NCBI GenBank assembly: GCA_020161935.1
Contig: JAIUNI010000013.1
Location: 1 to 64,000, forward strand
DNA: 64,000 nt
Source of the DNA: Chloroflexota bacterium
GTDB lineage: Bacteria; Chloroflexota; Anaerolineae; Aggregatilineales; Phototrophicaceae
Direction of reading: 5' to 3'
Position 1 is the first letter of the stretch; every line of letters starts with the position of its first letter. The notes beneath the pieces are model-generated. The model did no database searches and had not been told where the DNA came from. It saw only the letters and a program-made list of their open reading frames with translations. The translations under genes were made by a program, and so were the position numbers. Positions 34,372-42,395 of the stretch are shown piece after piece.

Positions 34372-34833
34372 ATGCAATACGATCATGATGTTACCACTTT
34401 AACACCTCGTCACATCGTTGAGGCGTTTCAACGTGCCTACGCACAGGTCTACGGTCGCGAGGCGCAGGTCGTGCATATGTTTGCCGAATGGTACACCGTC
34501 AACGGCGAAACTGTACACCGCATGACGCTGTTCAGCGAAACCGCCCGCCTGCGTGATCTCGCCAAGCAGCAGCAGGAACAGCAGCAGCGGCAGTTCATCG
34601 AGCAGCTTTTACGCGAGCAAGAAGAAGCGGTCATCGCCCAACAAGAGATGCAGTTCGCTCACCAGCAGGCCGCTATCACCCAGCAGCAAGCCTATTACCA
34701 CCAGCAGGCGGTCATCACCCAGCAGCAAGACTACTATCAGCAACCGCAGCCCGCGCAGCCGCGCCCTGCCGAGAAGCCCAAGGCCGACCGCAGCATGATC
34801 CAGCGCCTCATCTCGCGCCTGCGCGGGTCGTAA
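34372..34833 (+). CDS. Glutamine-rich hypothetical protein
   Basis: A 153-residue protein of unknown family. Residues 1-60 are a small folded domain (TPRHIVEAFQRAYAQVYGRE, then HMFAEWYTVNGETVHRMTLF). Residues 61-130 are a Gln-rich, probably helical low-complexity stretch with QQQ runs and two similar AITQQQAYYHQQ/VITQQQDYYQQ units. The C-terminus is basic (RSMIQRLISRLRGS) and amphipathic. A self-assembling or membrane-surface role is possible. It is divergent from the propeller gene. No homologous domain is recognised. Confidence 0.65.
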   Translation: MQYDHDVTTLTPRHIVEAFQRAYAQVYGREAQVVHMFAEWYTVNGETVHRMTLFSETARLRDLAKQQQEQQQRQFIEQLLREQEEAVIAQQEMQFAHQQAAITQQQAYYHQQAVITQQQDYYQQPQPAQPRPAEKPKADRSMIQRLISRLRGS

Positions 34834-34837
34834 GCAA

Positions 34838-34973
34838 CCATTTGAGAAGTTCTGAAAATACCGGACAGCCAGTATGCTGTCCCTACAGAAATACGAAACT
34901 GTAAGGCGGATTTCTTGTAGGGCGCGATACATCGCGTCCGATGAACCCTAATCCTCGTTTTCAAACGGCTTCT
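34838..34973. repeat. MITE-like element, copy 1
   Basis: Left end accatttgagaagttctg and right end tcaaacggcttct form imperfect terminal inverted repeats. Inside are two hairpins (ggacagccagtatgctgtcc and a gcgcgatacatcgcgtcc hairpin), both next to tagggac/ccctac-type sequence. It ends 5 bp from the stop codon of purU. Confidence 0.8.
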
Positions 34974-34978
34974 AACCT

Positions 34979-35854
34979 CTAGGCGAAGATCACCGTTTTG
35001 TTGTTATACACCAGCACTTGATGATTCAGGTGGTAGCGTACTGCGCGTGACAGCACCAGCTTCTCTACGTCCTTGCCCTTCCGCACCAAATCCTCCACCG
35101 AGTCGCGGTGGTTCACCCGCATGATATCCTGCTCGATGATCGGCCCCGCGTCCAACTCCGCCGTCACATAATGGCTGCTCGCGCCGATGATTTTCACGCC
35201 ACGCCCATGCGCCCGATGGTAGGGCTTGGCTCCGGCGAAGGCGGGCAAGAAGGAGTGGTGAATGTTGATGATACGGTTCGGGTAGTGGCTGACGAAATTT
35301 TCCGAGATGATCTGCATATACCGCGCCAGCACCACGAAGTCGATCTTAAACTCCTCCAGCAGCGCCAACTGTGCCGCCTCGGCTTCCGGCTTGGTGTCCT
35401 TACTGACCGGCACGACGCGGTACGGGATGCCGAACTTGGCGGCAAGGTCGCTCATATCGGGGTGGTTGCTGATGATGACCGCAATATCGACCGCCCATTC
35501 GCCCGACTGGTGACGGTAGAGGATGTCGTACAAACAGTGGGCTTCCTTCGACACAAAGATCGCCATACGCGGGATTTGATCCGAGAAATGAAGCTGCCAT
35601 GTCATCTCGAAGGGTGTAGCAATCGCCTCGAAGCGGGCTGCGATTGCCTCGCGGGGGATTTGAAAGTTCGCCAAGTCCCACTCCACGCGCATGAAGAACA
35701 CATTCTCCTGCGCGTCCACATGCTGGTCGAGGTGCAGGATGTTGCCGTTGTGCCGCGAGATGAAGTCGGTGACTGCCGCGACCAAGCCTTTGCGGTCAGG
35801 GCAGGAAATGAGCAAGGTGGCGGAAAGCAGCGGGGTTAAATCAGGTGCGTCCAT
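34979..35854 (-). CDS. purU: Formyltetrahydrofolate deformylase
   Basis: A 291-residue enzyme that hydrolyses 10-formyl-THF to formate and THF, balancing one-carbon pools and feeding formate to PurT. An N-terminal ACT domain (about 10-90, LISCPDRKGLVAAVTDFI) precedes a formyltransferase-fold domain with RYMQIISENF, the INIHHSFLPAF segment carrying the catalytic Asn/His and the DAGPIIEQD segment with the Asp. The length matches the family. ATG 35854 has agga upstream. Confidence 0.95.
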   Translation of the reverse strand: MDAPDLTPLLSATLLISCPDRKGLVAAVTDFISRHNGNILHLDQHVDAQENVFFMRVEWDLANFQIPREAIAARFEAIATPFEMTWQLHFSDQIPRMAIFVSKEAHCLYDILYRHQSGEWAVDIAVIISNHPDMSDLAAKFGIPYRVVPVSKDTKPEAEAAQLALLEEFKIDFVVLARYMQIISENFVSHYPNRIINIHHSFLPAFAGAKPYHRAHGRGVKIIGASSHYVTAELDAGPIIEQDIMRVNHRDSVEDLVRKGKDVEKLVLSRAVRYHLNHQVLVYNNKTVIFA

Positions 35855-36022
35855 TGGTTATTCCTATGCGCGTGTTTTTCCCGCCCACGATACCACACCC
35901 CCTCGCTGAACTCAAACCATTACCTGCGGGAGCGTTAGAATCGCGGTTATCGGTCAAAATCGGTGAACCCCGGCACTTTCGGACAACCTGACGCTGTATT
36001 ATGATTAGGGGTGGAGGTCGCT

Positions 36023-36772
36023 ATGGCGGATACACTGGTTCAATTGGCGGATCACGTTTGGATTTTCCCGCGTGACTCCGACCCGTCCCGCGCGGAGTCG
36101 CAGCCGAACGTGGGCATCATCGTTACCGAAAAACACACCCTACTTGTGGACGCGGGGAACAGCCCTCGCCACGGTCGGCGCATTATGATCGCGCTCGACG
36201 ACATCCAAGCCCCTTCGGTCTACAACATTATTTACACCCACAGTCATTGGGATCACGTCTTCGGCGCGATGGTCTTTGGTGCGCCAGCGGTGGCCCACGA
36301 ACTCGCGCGGCGGCAGTTGGGCGAAATGGCAACCCGACCGTGGAACAACAACTACCTGCTCGAAGAAATTCAACGCACCCCTGCCCGCGAAAGCTCGATC
36401 CGCGCTATGATGCGGGCGATGGAAGATTGGCGCAACTTCCGCATCGTGCAGCCGGAATTGGTGCTGTCGCAAAAGCTCAACCTGTATGTGGATAGCACCA
36501 CTATCGAAATCGAGCATGTGGGCGGTAACCACTCGCCGGACTCGGTGATCGTCACCCTGCCGCAGTCGCGCATCCGGTTCATCGGCGATTGTTACTATCC
36601 ACCGCCATCTTATCTGCGGTCGCCGGAAGACACACTCGATTTCGCCCTCATGCGCCGCCTCATCCGCGACGACATTGACCTGTACGTCGATGGGCATAAC
36701 CCGCCCATGACCCGCGAGGTCTTCACCCGCTACGCCAATGGTGAAACCCTAACCGCCCAATCACTCGGTTGA
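36023..36772 (+). CDS. Metallo-beta-lactamase fold hydrolase
   Basis: A 249-residue cytoplasmic MBL-fold enzyme. Metal ligands are visible in YTHSHWDHVFG (His73, His75, Asp77, His78), HVGGNHSPDS near 171 (His), GDCYYPP near 190 (Asp) and DGHNPPM near 222 (His). The substrate is unknown. ATG 36023 with ggagg 6 bp upstream is preferred to an in-frame GTG at 36011 that overlaps this site. The small membrane gene starts 16 bp later, suggesting an operon of three. Confidence 0.88.
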   Translation: MADTLVQLADHVWIFPRDSDPSRAESQPNVGIIVTEKHTLLVDAGNSPRHGRRIMIALDDIQAPSVYNIIYTHSHWDHVFGAMVFGAPAVAHELARRQLGEMATRPWNNNYLLEEIQRTPARESSIRAMMRAMEDWRNFRIVQPELVLSQKLNLYVDSTTIEIEHVGGNHSPDSVIVTLPQSRIRFIGDCYYPPPSYLRSPEDTLDFALMRRLIRDDIDLYVDGHNPPMTREVFTRYANGETLTAQSLG

Positions 36773-36788
36773 GAAAGAGCATCTATCC

Positions 36789-36980
36789 ATGAAAGCCGTT
36801 TTAAACATCGTCTCGATTTTACTGGTTGTGGTGGGTATCGTGTGGTTCTTTCAGGGGATCGGGGTGATACGCGGCAGCTTCATGACCGACGACCTCACGT
36901 GGTCGATCATCGGCATCGCTTGTATCGTGGTCGCGGGTGCGATTTACTATTTCAATCGCCTCAAATCCACTGCCTCATAA
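36789..36980 (+). CDS. Small two-helix membrane protein
   Basis: A 63-residue protein with two hydrophobic helices (about 4-25 and 38-56) separated by a short polar loop (RGSFMTDDLTW). Similar tiny proteins are common in bacteria and have no known role. It lies between the MBL and kinase-like genes with gaps of 16 and 6 bp. Confidence 0.75.
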   Translation: MKAVLNIVSILLVVVGIVWFFQGIGVIRGSFMTDDLTWSIIGIACIVVAGAIYYFNRLKSTAS

Positions 36981-36986
36981 AGCGGA

Positions 36987-37877
36987 ATGGTCGGTGTAAA
37001 TAAACAAGTCGAATACGCGGAAACCGTTCAAGCCGTTTACCCGCAGCTTGACATCCAAACCGCTGTCTACCGCGAGGGCGGGCAGTACAACGCTATTCTC
37101 ATCGTCAACGACCGCTTCATCTTTCGCTTCCCACGCTATGCCGAAGCGGCGGCCTCGCTTGCCACAGAAACGGCCATACTGCACGCCATTTACGGGAAGC
37201 TGCCGCTCGAAACGCCGAACCCCGTTTATGTCCACTTTGGAGACCCCACCCCACAGCATAACTTTGTCGGGTATCCCATGATTACCGGAGAGGCCATCAA
37301 CATTTACGGCATTAGCACCATGTTTGATGCCGCAGCCTGCCAGCGCCTCGCCGATCAGCTTGCCGACTTTCTCAAAGCGCTCCACGCGCTGCCATCCGGT
37401 TTATCCCCCGCGCGGGTCACGAACAGCGATAAGCAAGCGTATTGGGCTGATTTTTACGCGCGGGTTCGTGCGAAGTTGTTTCCCCACATGAGCAGCGCTG
37501 GTCGTCAGGAAGTTATAAGTCACTTTGAGTCTTACCTCGCGGACAGCCGAAACTTCAACTACACACCGGTTTTAAGACACGGCGATTTTGGCACCGGTAA
37601 CATTCTTTTTGATCGGGCTTCCGGCTTATTTACAGGTGTGATTGATTTCGGGTCAGCGGCGTTGGGTGATGCGGCAGTGGATTTGTCGGCGATTTACGGC
37701 TGGCGCGGACGTGGTGAGACACTCGCGCGGCGCATGTTCAGCCGCTACCCTGAATTGGAAGCGATGCTGCCCCGCGCACAATTTTACGCAGGGACATTCC
37801 TACTCCAAGAGGCGTTGTTTGGGGTCGAAAATGATCAACCCGACCTCATCAAAAGCGGCTTAGAGCCGTACGTCTAG
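36987..37877 (+). CDS. Aminoglycoside phosphotransferase-family kinase
   Basis: A 296-residue small-molecule kinase of the APH/choline kinase fold. Seen: FIFRFPR (44-50), LRHGDFGTGNILFD with catalytic Asp200, and GVIDFGSAALGD with the metal-binding Asp220. The substrate is not identifiable; most APH-like proteins of this type phosphorylate sugars or small metabolites, not antibiotics. The residue at the usual ATP-lysine position in the RFPR motif is Arg, as in many bacterial homologues. It follows the two-helix gene by 6 bp. Confidence 0.87.
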   Translation: MVGVNKQVEYAETVQAVYPQLDIQTAVYREGGQYNAILIVNDRFIFRFPRYAEAAASLATETAILHAIYGKLPLETPNPVYVHFGDPTPQHNFVGYPMITGEAINIYGISTMFDAAACQRLADQLADFLKALHALPSGLSPARVTNSDKQAYWADFYARVRAKLFPHMSSAGRQEVISHFESYLADSRNFNYTPVLRHGDFGTGNILFDRASGLFTGVIDFGSAALGDAAVDLSAIYGWRGRGETLARRMFSRYPELEAMLPRAQFYAGTFLLQEALFGVENDQPDLIKSGLEPYV

Positions 37878-37912
37878 TTTCCATGCTTATGACCATTAGC
37901 CACTCAAAGGTT

Positions 37913-38055
37913 AGAAGCCATTTGAGAAGTTCTGAAAATACCGGACAGCCTGTCTGCTGTCCCTACAATAACGCGCGTTTGTGGTGCAAATTTTTTGTAG
38001 GGACGCGATACATCGCGTCCGATTAACCCCAAATCTACTTTTAAACGGCTTCTTA
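37913..38055. repeat. MITE-like element, copy 2 (best preserved)
   Basis: Left end agaagccatttga and right end ttaaacggcttct form 13-bp terminal inverted repeats with two mismatches. Inside are the hairpins ggacagcctgtctgctgtcc and ggacgcgatacatcgcgtcc, each beside a ccctac/gtaggga flank. This is the copy from which the element's ends are defined. It lies between converging genes. Confidence 0.85.
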
Positions 38056-38120
38056 GAAGAATCAAAACGAGGCTACGGTAAATAGCCTCATCTCACCCCT
38101 CACTTAGTACACCGTAATCC

Positions 38121-39197
38121 TTACGGACTCGCGGCTTCCGGTATGCACAACAACTGCCCCGGTACAATCAAGTTCCGGTTGGTAATCTGGTTCGCCGCCA
38201 CAATCGCGTCCACCGTCACCCCGTAGCGGTCGGCAATCTTCTTGAGCGTGTCGCCACTCAACACAGTATGGATGGTTTGGCAGGTTTCGCCGTTCACCGC
38301 CGTTACGTCCGGCGAGACCGTTGCCTCAACGATAGGCGTGGCTTCCGGCTCGGCGGTCGCCAAACCCGGTTCCTCGGCATATTCGCGCGGTGGGGTGATG
38401 AGCTGTTCGCCCCACCCGTTTGCTACCGCGAGCTGGTTCACGGTCGTTTGCAGCAGTAACCCGCGCTCGTACTCGCGCTCGCTGATGCCGCGCAAGTTAT
38501 CGACCACCACCGTCCCATTTTCCTCAATGTGAATATCCACCGTCTGGTTCGCCAGCAGCGAGGCGGTGTTATCACCCACGCGCTGAATAATGTTGCCACG
38601 GTGAATGGTGCAAACCGTCGGCGTAATCGTCAGCAGCGTGCCGGGGCTGAAGTCGGTATCCACGCCGTTGAACATCATGTTCACAGTGATATTCCCCGGC
38701 GTTTGAATGGTCAGTGTCGGCTCGGCTTCGTAGCAGTCACGGTTCCCCGGCCTCGGCAGGAAGTAAAACGACTGGAACGGCGCTTGGTCGCTGCTGCCCT
38801 CTGGCACTTCGTTGGTCAGCTTGGCATCGCCCGTCAGCATGAAGATCACCGCCTGCCCCGGCAGCGTGTTCGGCACATTCGCCTGAATGTTGAGCAGCGC
38901 CACGCCGAAGCTGTTGTCGGTGGCGTTGAGCGGCTGCGGGTGAATTTCGCGCAGTTGGAGCAGTTCGGAACGGTCACCGGGGTTGGCAAAGAAATCCGCC
39001 GGACGCGGGTTTTCGAAGGTCACGCTCTCGACCGTCTTCGCGCCGTAGCAGGCCGCGTTCCGGTTCAGCGGCGTACAAATTTCCGAAACCGACGTGAGCG
39101 CCGTTTCGACAGCCTCAGGACACTCGATTGCTTGGGCGTGAATAATCGCGACCGTAAAGGTCAGGAAAAATAAAGCGAGGAAAATACGTTTACGCAT
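38121..39197 (-). CDS. Secreted LysM-domain protein
   Basis: A 358-residue exported protein. Signal peptide at about 1-22. The large middle part (about 25-285) is beta-rich with several cysteines and no recognised family; a segment near 180-240 (NITVNMMFNGVDTDFSPGTL, then CTIHRGNIIQRVG) is reminiscent of surface proteins that hold ring-shaped beta domains. A Pro/Glu/Thr-rich linker leads to a C-terminal LysM domain (about 308-354: HTVLSGDTLKKIADRYGV, then IVAANQI, LIVPGQLLCIP), which binds peptidoglycan. ATG 39197 has an agggg site; an in-frame TTG lies 6 bp earlier. Confidence 0.87.
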   Translation of the reverse strand: MRKRIFLALFFLTFTVAIIHAQAIECPEAVETALTSVSEICTPLNRNAACYGAKTVESVTFENPRPADFFANPGDRSELLQLREIHPQPLNATDNSFGVALLNIQANVPNTLPGQAVIFMLTGDAKLTNEVPEGSSDQAPFQSFYFLPRPGNRDCYEAEPTLTIQTPGNITVNMMFNGVDTDFSPGTLLTITPTVCTIHRGNIIQRVGDNTASLLANQTVDIHIEENGTVVVDNLRGISEREYERGLLLQTTVNQLAVANGWGEQLITPPREYAEEPGLATAEPEATPIVEATVSPDVTAVNGETCQTIHTVLSGDTLKKIADRYGVTVDAIVAANQITNRNLIVPGQLLCIPEAASP

Positions 39198-39270
39198 ACT
39201 CAAATCCCCCTACGTGAAGCAAAAATACATCTCCATCATATGTGGATTTGAAACTTTGGGCGAGTCGTCT

Positions 39271-39702
39271 TTACGCCGGACGCACGACCTGTAACCCCAA
39301 CGCCACCGCCGCGCTAATCACGACACACCACGGGATGATGCCCAGCGACAGGCCAATCACCAGCGCACGCGGCTTCACGCCCAACGAGAGGCCAATCAGC
39401 GCCCCGATTTGTGCGCCAAGCGTCACCGGAGCCAGCAGCGATAACCCGATCAACCCGTACTTGTCCCACACCCGCCAGATCAACTTATTCGGGTCGTGGG
39501 TGGTGCTGATGTTAAAGCGTTTGGTCAGCCGTTCCCGCAGCGGCGCACCGATCAGCACCACCGCCAGCACCCCCGCCGCGTAGCTCAGGCCAGCCGTCAC
39601 TGCCGCCACCGGAAGCGGTAGTTGCAGCGCCGCCCCCGCCGGAATCGCTGCGATGAAGTAGAAAAACGCGAGACCGAATGTACTGATAATCGCGGGCAGC
39701 AT
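39271..39702 (-). CDS. Small multidrug export-type membrane protein (COG2426)
   Basis: A 143-residue polytopic protein with four hydrophobic segments. Seen: FIAAIPAGAALQLPLPVAA near the start, a cytoplasmic basic loop (RERLTKRF), and the GLSLLAPVTLGAQIGALIG block that marks the Sm_multidrug_ex family. The export function is a database name, not proven. ATG 39702 has a perfect aaggag site; the longer frame from 39852 runs through MITE DNA and is rejected. A MITE copy lies immediately upstream and may carry or displace its promoter. Confidence 0.82.
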   Translation of the reverse strand: MLPAIISTFGLAFFYFIAAIPAGAALQLPLPVAAVTAGLSYAAGVLAVVLIGAPLRERLTKRFNISTTHDPNKLIWRVWDKYGLIGLSLLAPVTLGAQIGALIGLSLGVKPRALVIGLSLGIIPWCVVISAAVALGLQVVRPA

Positions 39703-39727
39703 TACATCTCCTTGTTGATGTTCATTA

Positions 39728-39863
39728 GAAACCATTTGAGAAGGATACCGGACAGCCTGTATGCTGTCCCTACAAAAACGCATGATTGTGAGGCAAATTT
39801 CGTGTAGGGACGCGAGACAGCGCGTTCGATTAACGACAAACCGACTTTTCAAACGGCTTCTTT
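39728..39863. repeat. MITE-like element, copy 3
   Basis: Ends agaaaccatttga and tcaaacggcttct. Inner hairpins ggacagcctgtatgctgtcc and ggacgcgagacagcgcgttc. It lies 25 bp upstream of the COG2426 gene start. Confidence 0.8.
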
Positions 39864-39871
39864 AGATGTAG

Positions 39872-39891
39872 GGACGCAGCTTGCTGCATCC
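39872..39891. repeat. Solo 20-bp hairpin repeat
   Basis: ggacgcagcttgctgcatcc after gtag; same class, only 9 bp beyond MITE-like copy 3. Confidence 0.7.
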
Positions 39892-39962
39892 GTTTCCACG
39901 CCGCCAGCCTATCGCCTTCAACCCAAAATTTGAAGGCTGAATACACCTCATGAAAATTGTGA

Positions 39963-39992
39963 TTGACAAAAATCGGTAAGTCGCCATACGAT
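39963..39992 (+). promoter_or_regulatory. Promoter of the ABC-2 transporter operon
   Basis: TTGACA (39963-39968), an 18-bp spacer and TACGAT (39987-39992). The perfect -35 and a 4/6 -10 place the transcription start near 39999, inside the array of direct repeats. Confidence 0.6.
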
Positions 39993-40026
39993 ATATCGAG
40001 TAACGACATATCAGCATTCGACATAT
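39989..40026 (+). promoter_or_regulatory. Three direct repeats CGAyATAT at 15-bp spacing
   Basis: cgatatat at 39989, cgacatat at 40004 and cgacatat at 40019 are exactly 15 bp apart. They overlap the -10 box, the start point and the ribosome-site region of the ABC ATPase gene. They would suit a repressor; the PadR protein encoded at 42051 is the obvious candidate. Confidence 0.6.
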
Positions 40027-40036
40027 AGGGAACCTG

Positions 40037-40966
40037 ATGACGGACACGACCACGGCAATTCGCGTCAGCGGGCTGCATAAGCAGTTCGGGCGCGGCAAAC
40101 GGCAGGTGAAAGCCGTACAAAACCTCAGCTTAGAAGTCCAAGCCGGACAGGTCTACGGCTTCCTTGGGCCGAACGGCGCGGGTAAAACCACCACCATCCG
40201 TATGCTGCTCGACCTCATCCGCCCCACCAGCGGCGAAGTAACCCTGTTCGGTCAGCCGGTTTTCGGCAACCCGAACGTACTCAAGCGAGTCGGCGCGTTG
40301 GTCGAGGGCGCGACCTTCTACCCCTACCTCAGCGGTCGCCAGAACTTGGAAGTGTTGGCGCGGACAGGTGGTTACTACGACCCCAAGCGGGTGCAAGCCA
40401 TCATCGAGCAGGTAGGCATGGCTGACCGCGTTGACCGCCGCACCAAAGGCTACTCGACCGGCATGAAACAGCGCATGGGCTTGGCGGCGACGCTGCTCGG
40501 CGACCCTGATCTCATCATCCTCGACGAGCCGACCAACGGCCTCGACCCCGCTGGTATTCAGGAGATGCGGCTGTTCATCCGCGAGCTGGCGGATAAGCAG
40601 GGGAAAACGGTGTTCCTCTCCAGCCACATGCTCAACGAAATCGAGCAGGTTTGTGACAGTGTTGCCATCATCAACAAGGGCAAGCTCGTTCGCGAAGGCA
40701 CGGTCAAGGCGCTGCTCAGTGAGCAGTCGCGCCTGCTGGTCGAAGCCGACCCGCTGGATAAGGCACAGGCTGTCCTCAGCCCGGATTGGACGCTGCACAC
40801 CAACGGCGGCGCACATTTAACCGTCGAAGCGCAGCATGACGACATTCCGCACATCATCCGCAAACTGGTCGAGAACCACATCAACATTTACGAAGTCGCG
40901 CCGCAGCGCCAATCGCTCGAAGCATATTTCCTTGCCGTCACGCAGGGGGAGGATACCCATGACTGA
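40037..40966 (+). CDS. ABC-2 type transporter ATP-binding protein
   Basis: A 309-residue ATPase of the BcrA/CcmA-like export class. Seen: Walker A GPNGAGKTTT (about 44-53), Q-loop region, the signature YSTGMKQRM (about 139-147), Walker B LIILDEPTNGLD (about 158-169) and the switch His in LSSHML (about 193-198). A C-terminal 85-residue domain is typical of bacitracin- and daunorubicin-type exporters. It pairs with the permease that overlaps its 3' end by 8 bp. An aggga site precedes ATG 40037. Confidence 0.93.
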   Translation: MTDTTTAIRVSGLHKQFGRGKRQVKAVQNLSLEVQAGQVYGFLGPNGAGKTTTIRMLLDLIRPTSGEVTLFGQPVFGNPNVLKRVGALVEGATFYPYLSGRQNLEVLARTGGYYDPKRVQAIIEQVGMADRVDRRTKGYSTGMKQRMGLAATLLGDPDLIILDEPTNGLDPAGIQEMRLFIRELADKQGKTVFLSSHMLNEIEQVCDSVAIINKGKLVREGTVKALLSEQSRLLVEADPLDKAQAVLSPDWTLHTNGGAHLTVEAQHDDIPHIIRKLVENHINIYEVAPQRQSLEAYFLAVTQGEDTHD

Positions 40967-41834
40967 GTTATTCCGCGCCGAGTGGATGAAGATCAACGGC
41001 AATCGCTATATGACCGCCTTCACCGTTTGGCTGTTCCCCATCGGGGTCGCCACCTTCCTCACGCTGGCGCTCATCCCCGCGCTGGCCTCGGAAAACTTCC
41101 GCGCACAGGTCAACAACGCCCCGCCGACGTGGACGGTGCAAACCCTGCTGCCGTGGACGGTCATCAATTCCATCATCACCCGCATGATCTTGGTGGCGTT
41201 CGCCGCCGATGTGTTCGCCGGCGAGTACCAGCGGGGCATGTGGAAGAACCTGCTGCCGCGCCGCCCGCGTGCCTCCATTATTCTGATGAAGTTCTTCACC
41301 ATGTCCTTTATGCTGCTGATCGCCTTCTTCGCCACCTGCTTGCTGGCGGGGCTGATCAGCGGTGTCGTCGTCCGCATCACCGGCGCACCCTATGACCTGA
41401 CGCTGCCGGGGGAAACCTTATCCGACTTTTTCAGCAGTTTCGCCCTGCAAGCCTTCGTCGCCATCATCTCGGCACTGCTAGCCGCCTGTTTCGCGGCGTT
41501 GGGCGGCATCCTCACCCGCTCGATACTGGGCGCGGTCGGCTTTGGCGCGGCGCTGACGCTCGGCGAGCAGGCCGTTTTGCTGGTCTTGTTCTTTCTCGGT
41601 AACATTCTAAACATGCCCGGTATCATCGCACTCTATCAATACACGCCGGGGTATAATCTGTCGAATATCAGCTCATGGGCGACCAGCGGCACACCCTTTC
41701 TCGCCAGCGACATGACGAAGCAGTACATGATCGATATGAGCGCGGGGGCATCCTTCGCCATCCTCGCGCTGTGGCTCGTCGGCCTCATCGGGCTAACCGT
41801 GTGGATGTTCCGGCGGCAGGATATCCTGAGTTAG
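40959..41834 (+). CDS. ABC-2 type transporter permease
   Basis: A 291-residue permease with six hydrophobic segments and the usual ABC-2 opening (MTELFRAEWMKINGNRYM). The EYQRGMWKNLLPRRPR segment (about 88-103) is the conserved cytoplasmic coupling helix region. It translates from ATG 40959, overlapping the ATPase stop by 8 bp, so translation is coupled. The substrate is unknown; lipophilic antibiotics or lipids are usual for this class. Confidence 0.9.
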   Translation: MTELFRAEWMKINGNRYMTAFTVWLFPIGVATFLTLALIPALASENFRAQVNNAPPTWTVQTLLPWTVINSIITRMILVAFAADVFAGEYQRGMWKNLLPRRPRASIILMKFFTMSFMLLIAFFATCLLAGLISGVVVRITGAPYDLTLPGETLSDFFSSFALQAFVAIISALLAACFAALGGILTRSILGAVGFGAALTLGEQAVLLVLFFLGNILNMPGIIALYQYTPGYNLSNISSWATSGTPFLASDMTKQYMIDMSAGASFAILALWLVGLIGLTVWMFRRQDILS

Positions 41835-41887
41835 AGTCAGGCAGCGCCCTGATGACCTATTTGAATGTGAGGTGTATTGTTGTGTAG

Positions 41888-41911
41888 GGACGCGATACAT
41901 CGCGTCCGCTC
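41888..41911. repeat. Solo 20-bp hairpin repeat
   Basis: ggacgcgatacatcgcgtcc, identical to the second hairpin of MITE-like copy 2, between the permease and padR genes. Confidence 0.75.
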
Positions 41912-42050
41912 ACTTAAAACAGCCCATTTATAAACAGGTTCTGACTGTAGGGATGAGGCAACCCGCCGCTCCCGACCACAACCTTATTGTAGAGGAGCGT
42001 CTGTGATCCTCCCGCGCATCCTAAATCTGTATCCATAGAGAAACAGCATC

Positions 42051-42395
42051 ATGACCGAAAAACTAACCAAACACCCCCTCACCGAAGCCACCTTCTTTAT
42101 TCTTCTCAGCATCGCCCAAAAGCCGAAACACGGTTATGCTATATTGAAGGATGTTGAAACCCTCAGCGGTGGACGCATCAAGTTCAGCACCGGCACACTC
42201 TACGGCGCGATCAGCCGCTTGCTGGAGCAGCAGTGGATCGAGCAGATCGAGAATGACCAACCGCCGGACACTGGCCGCCCGCGCAAAGATTACGCGCTCA
42301 CCATGACGGGTCGCAGCGTCCTCAATGCGGAAATCGGGCGGATGGAAAATGTGCTGGCATCCGCCAAACGGCGTTTTGGAGAAGACATTGGATGA
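42051..42395 (+). CDS. PadR family transcriptional regulator
   Basis: A 114-residue winged-helix regulator. Seen: FFILLSIAQKPKHGYAILKDV (about 15-35), STGTLYGAISRLLEQQWIEQI (the recognition helix region) and RPRKDYALTMTGRSVL, the wing typical of PadR. PadR proteins often repress neighbouring drug exporters; here the ABC-2 pair lies upstream and a membrane gene overlaps downstream by 4 bp. It may bind the 15-bp-spaced repeats at 39989-40026. Confidence 0.92.
   Translation: MTEKLTKHPLTEATFFILLSIAQKPKHGYAILKDVETLSGGRIKFSTGTLYGAISRLLEQQWIEQIENDQPPDTGRPRKDYALTMTGRSVLNAEIGRMENVLASAKRRFGEDIG

Larger units (their letters stand above)
39703..40036. other. Divergent intergenic region with MITE and operator repeats
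   Basis: 334 bp between divergent genes. It holds MITE-like copy 3 (39728-39863), a solo hairpin (39872-39891), a promoter at 39963-39992 and three direct repeats at 39989-40026. No gene is seen. Confidence 0.75.

Noticed and set aside
39830-40120. A 96-codon minus-strand frame across the ABC-2 promoter
   Set aside because: It overlaps a MITE-like copy, the promoter and the start of the ATPase gene; no family or ribosome site.
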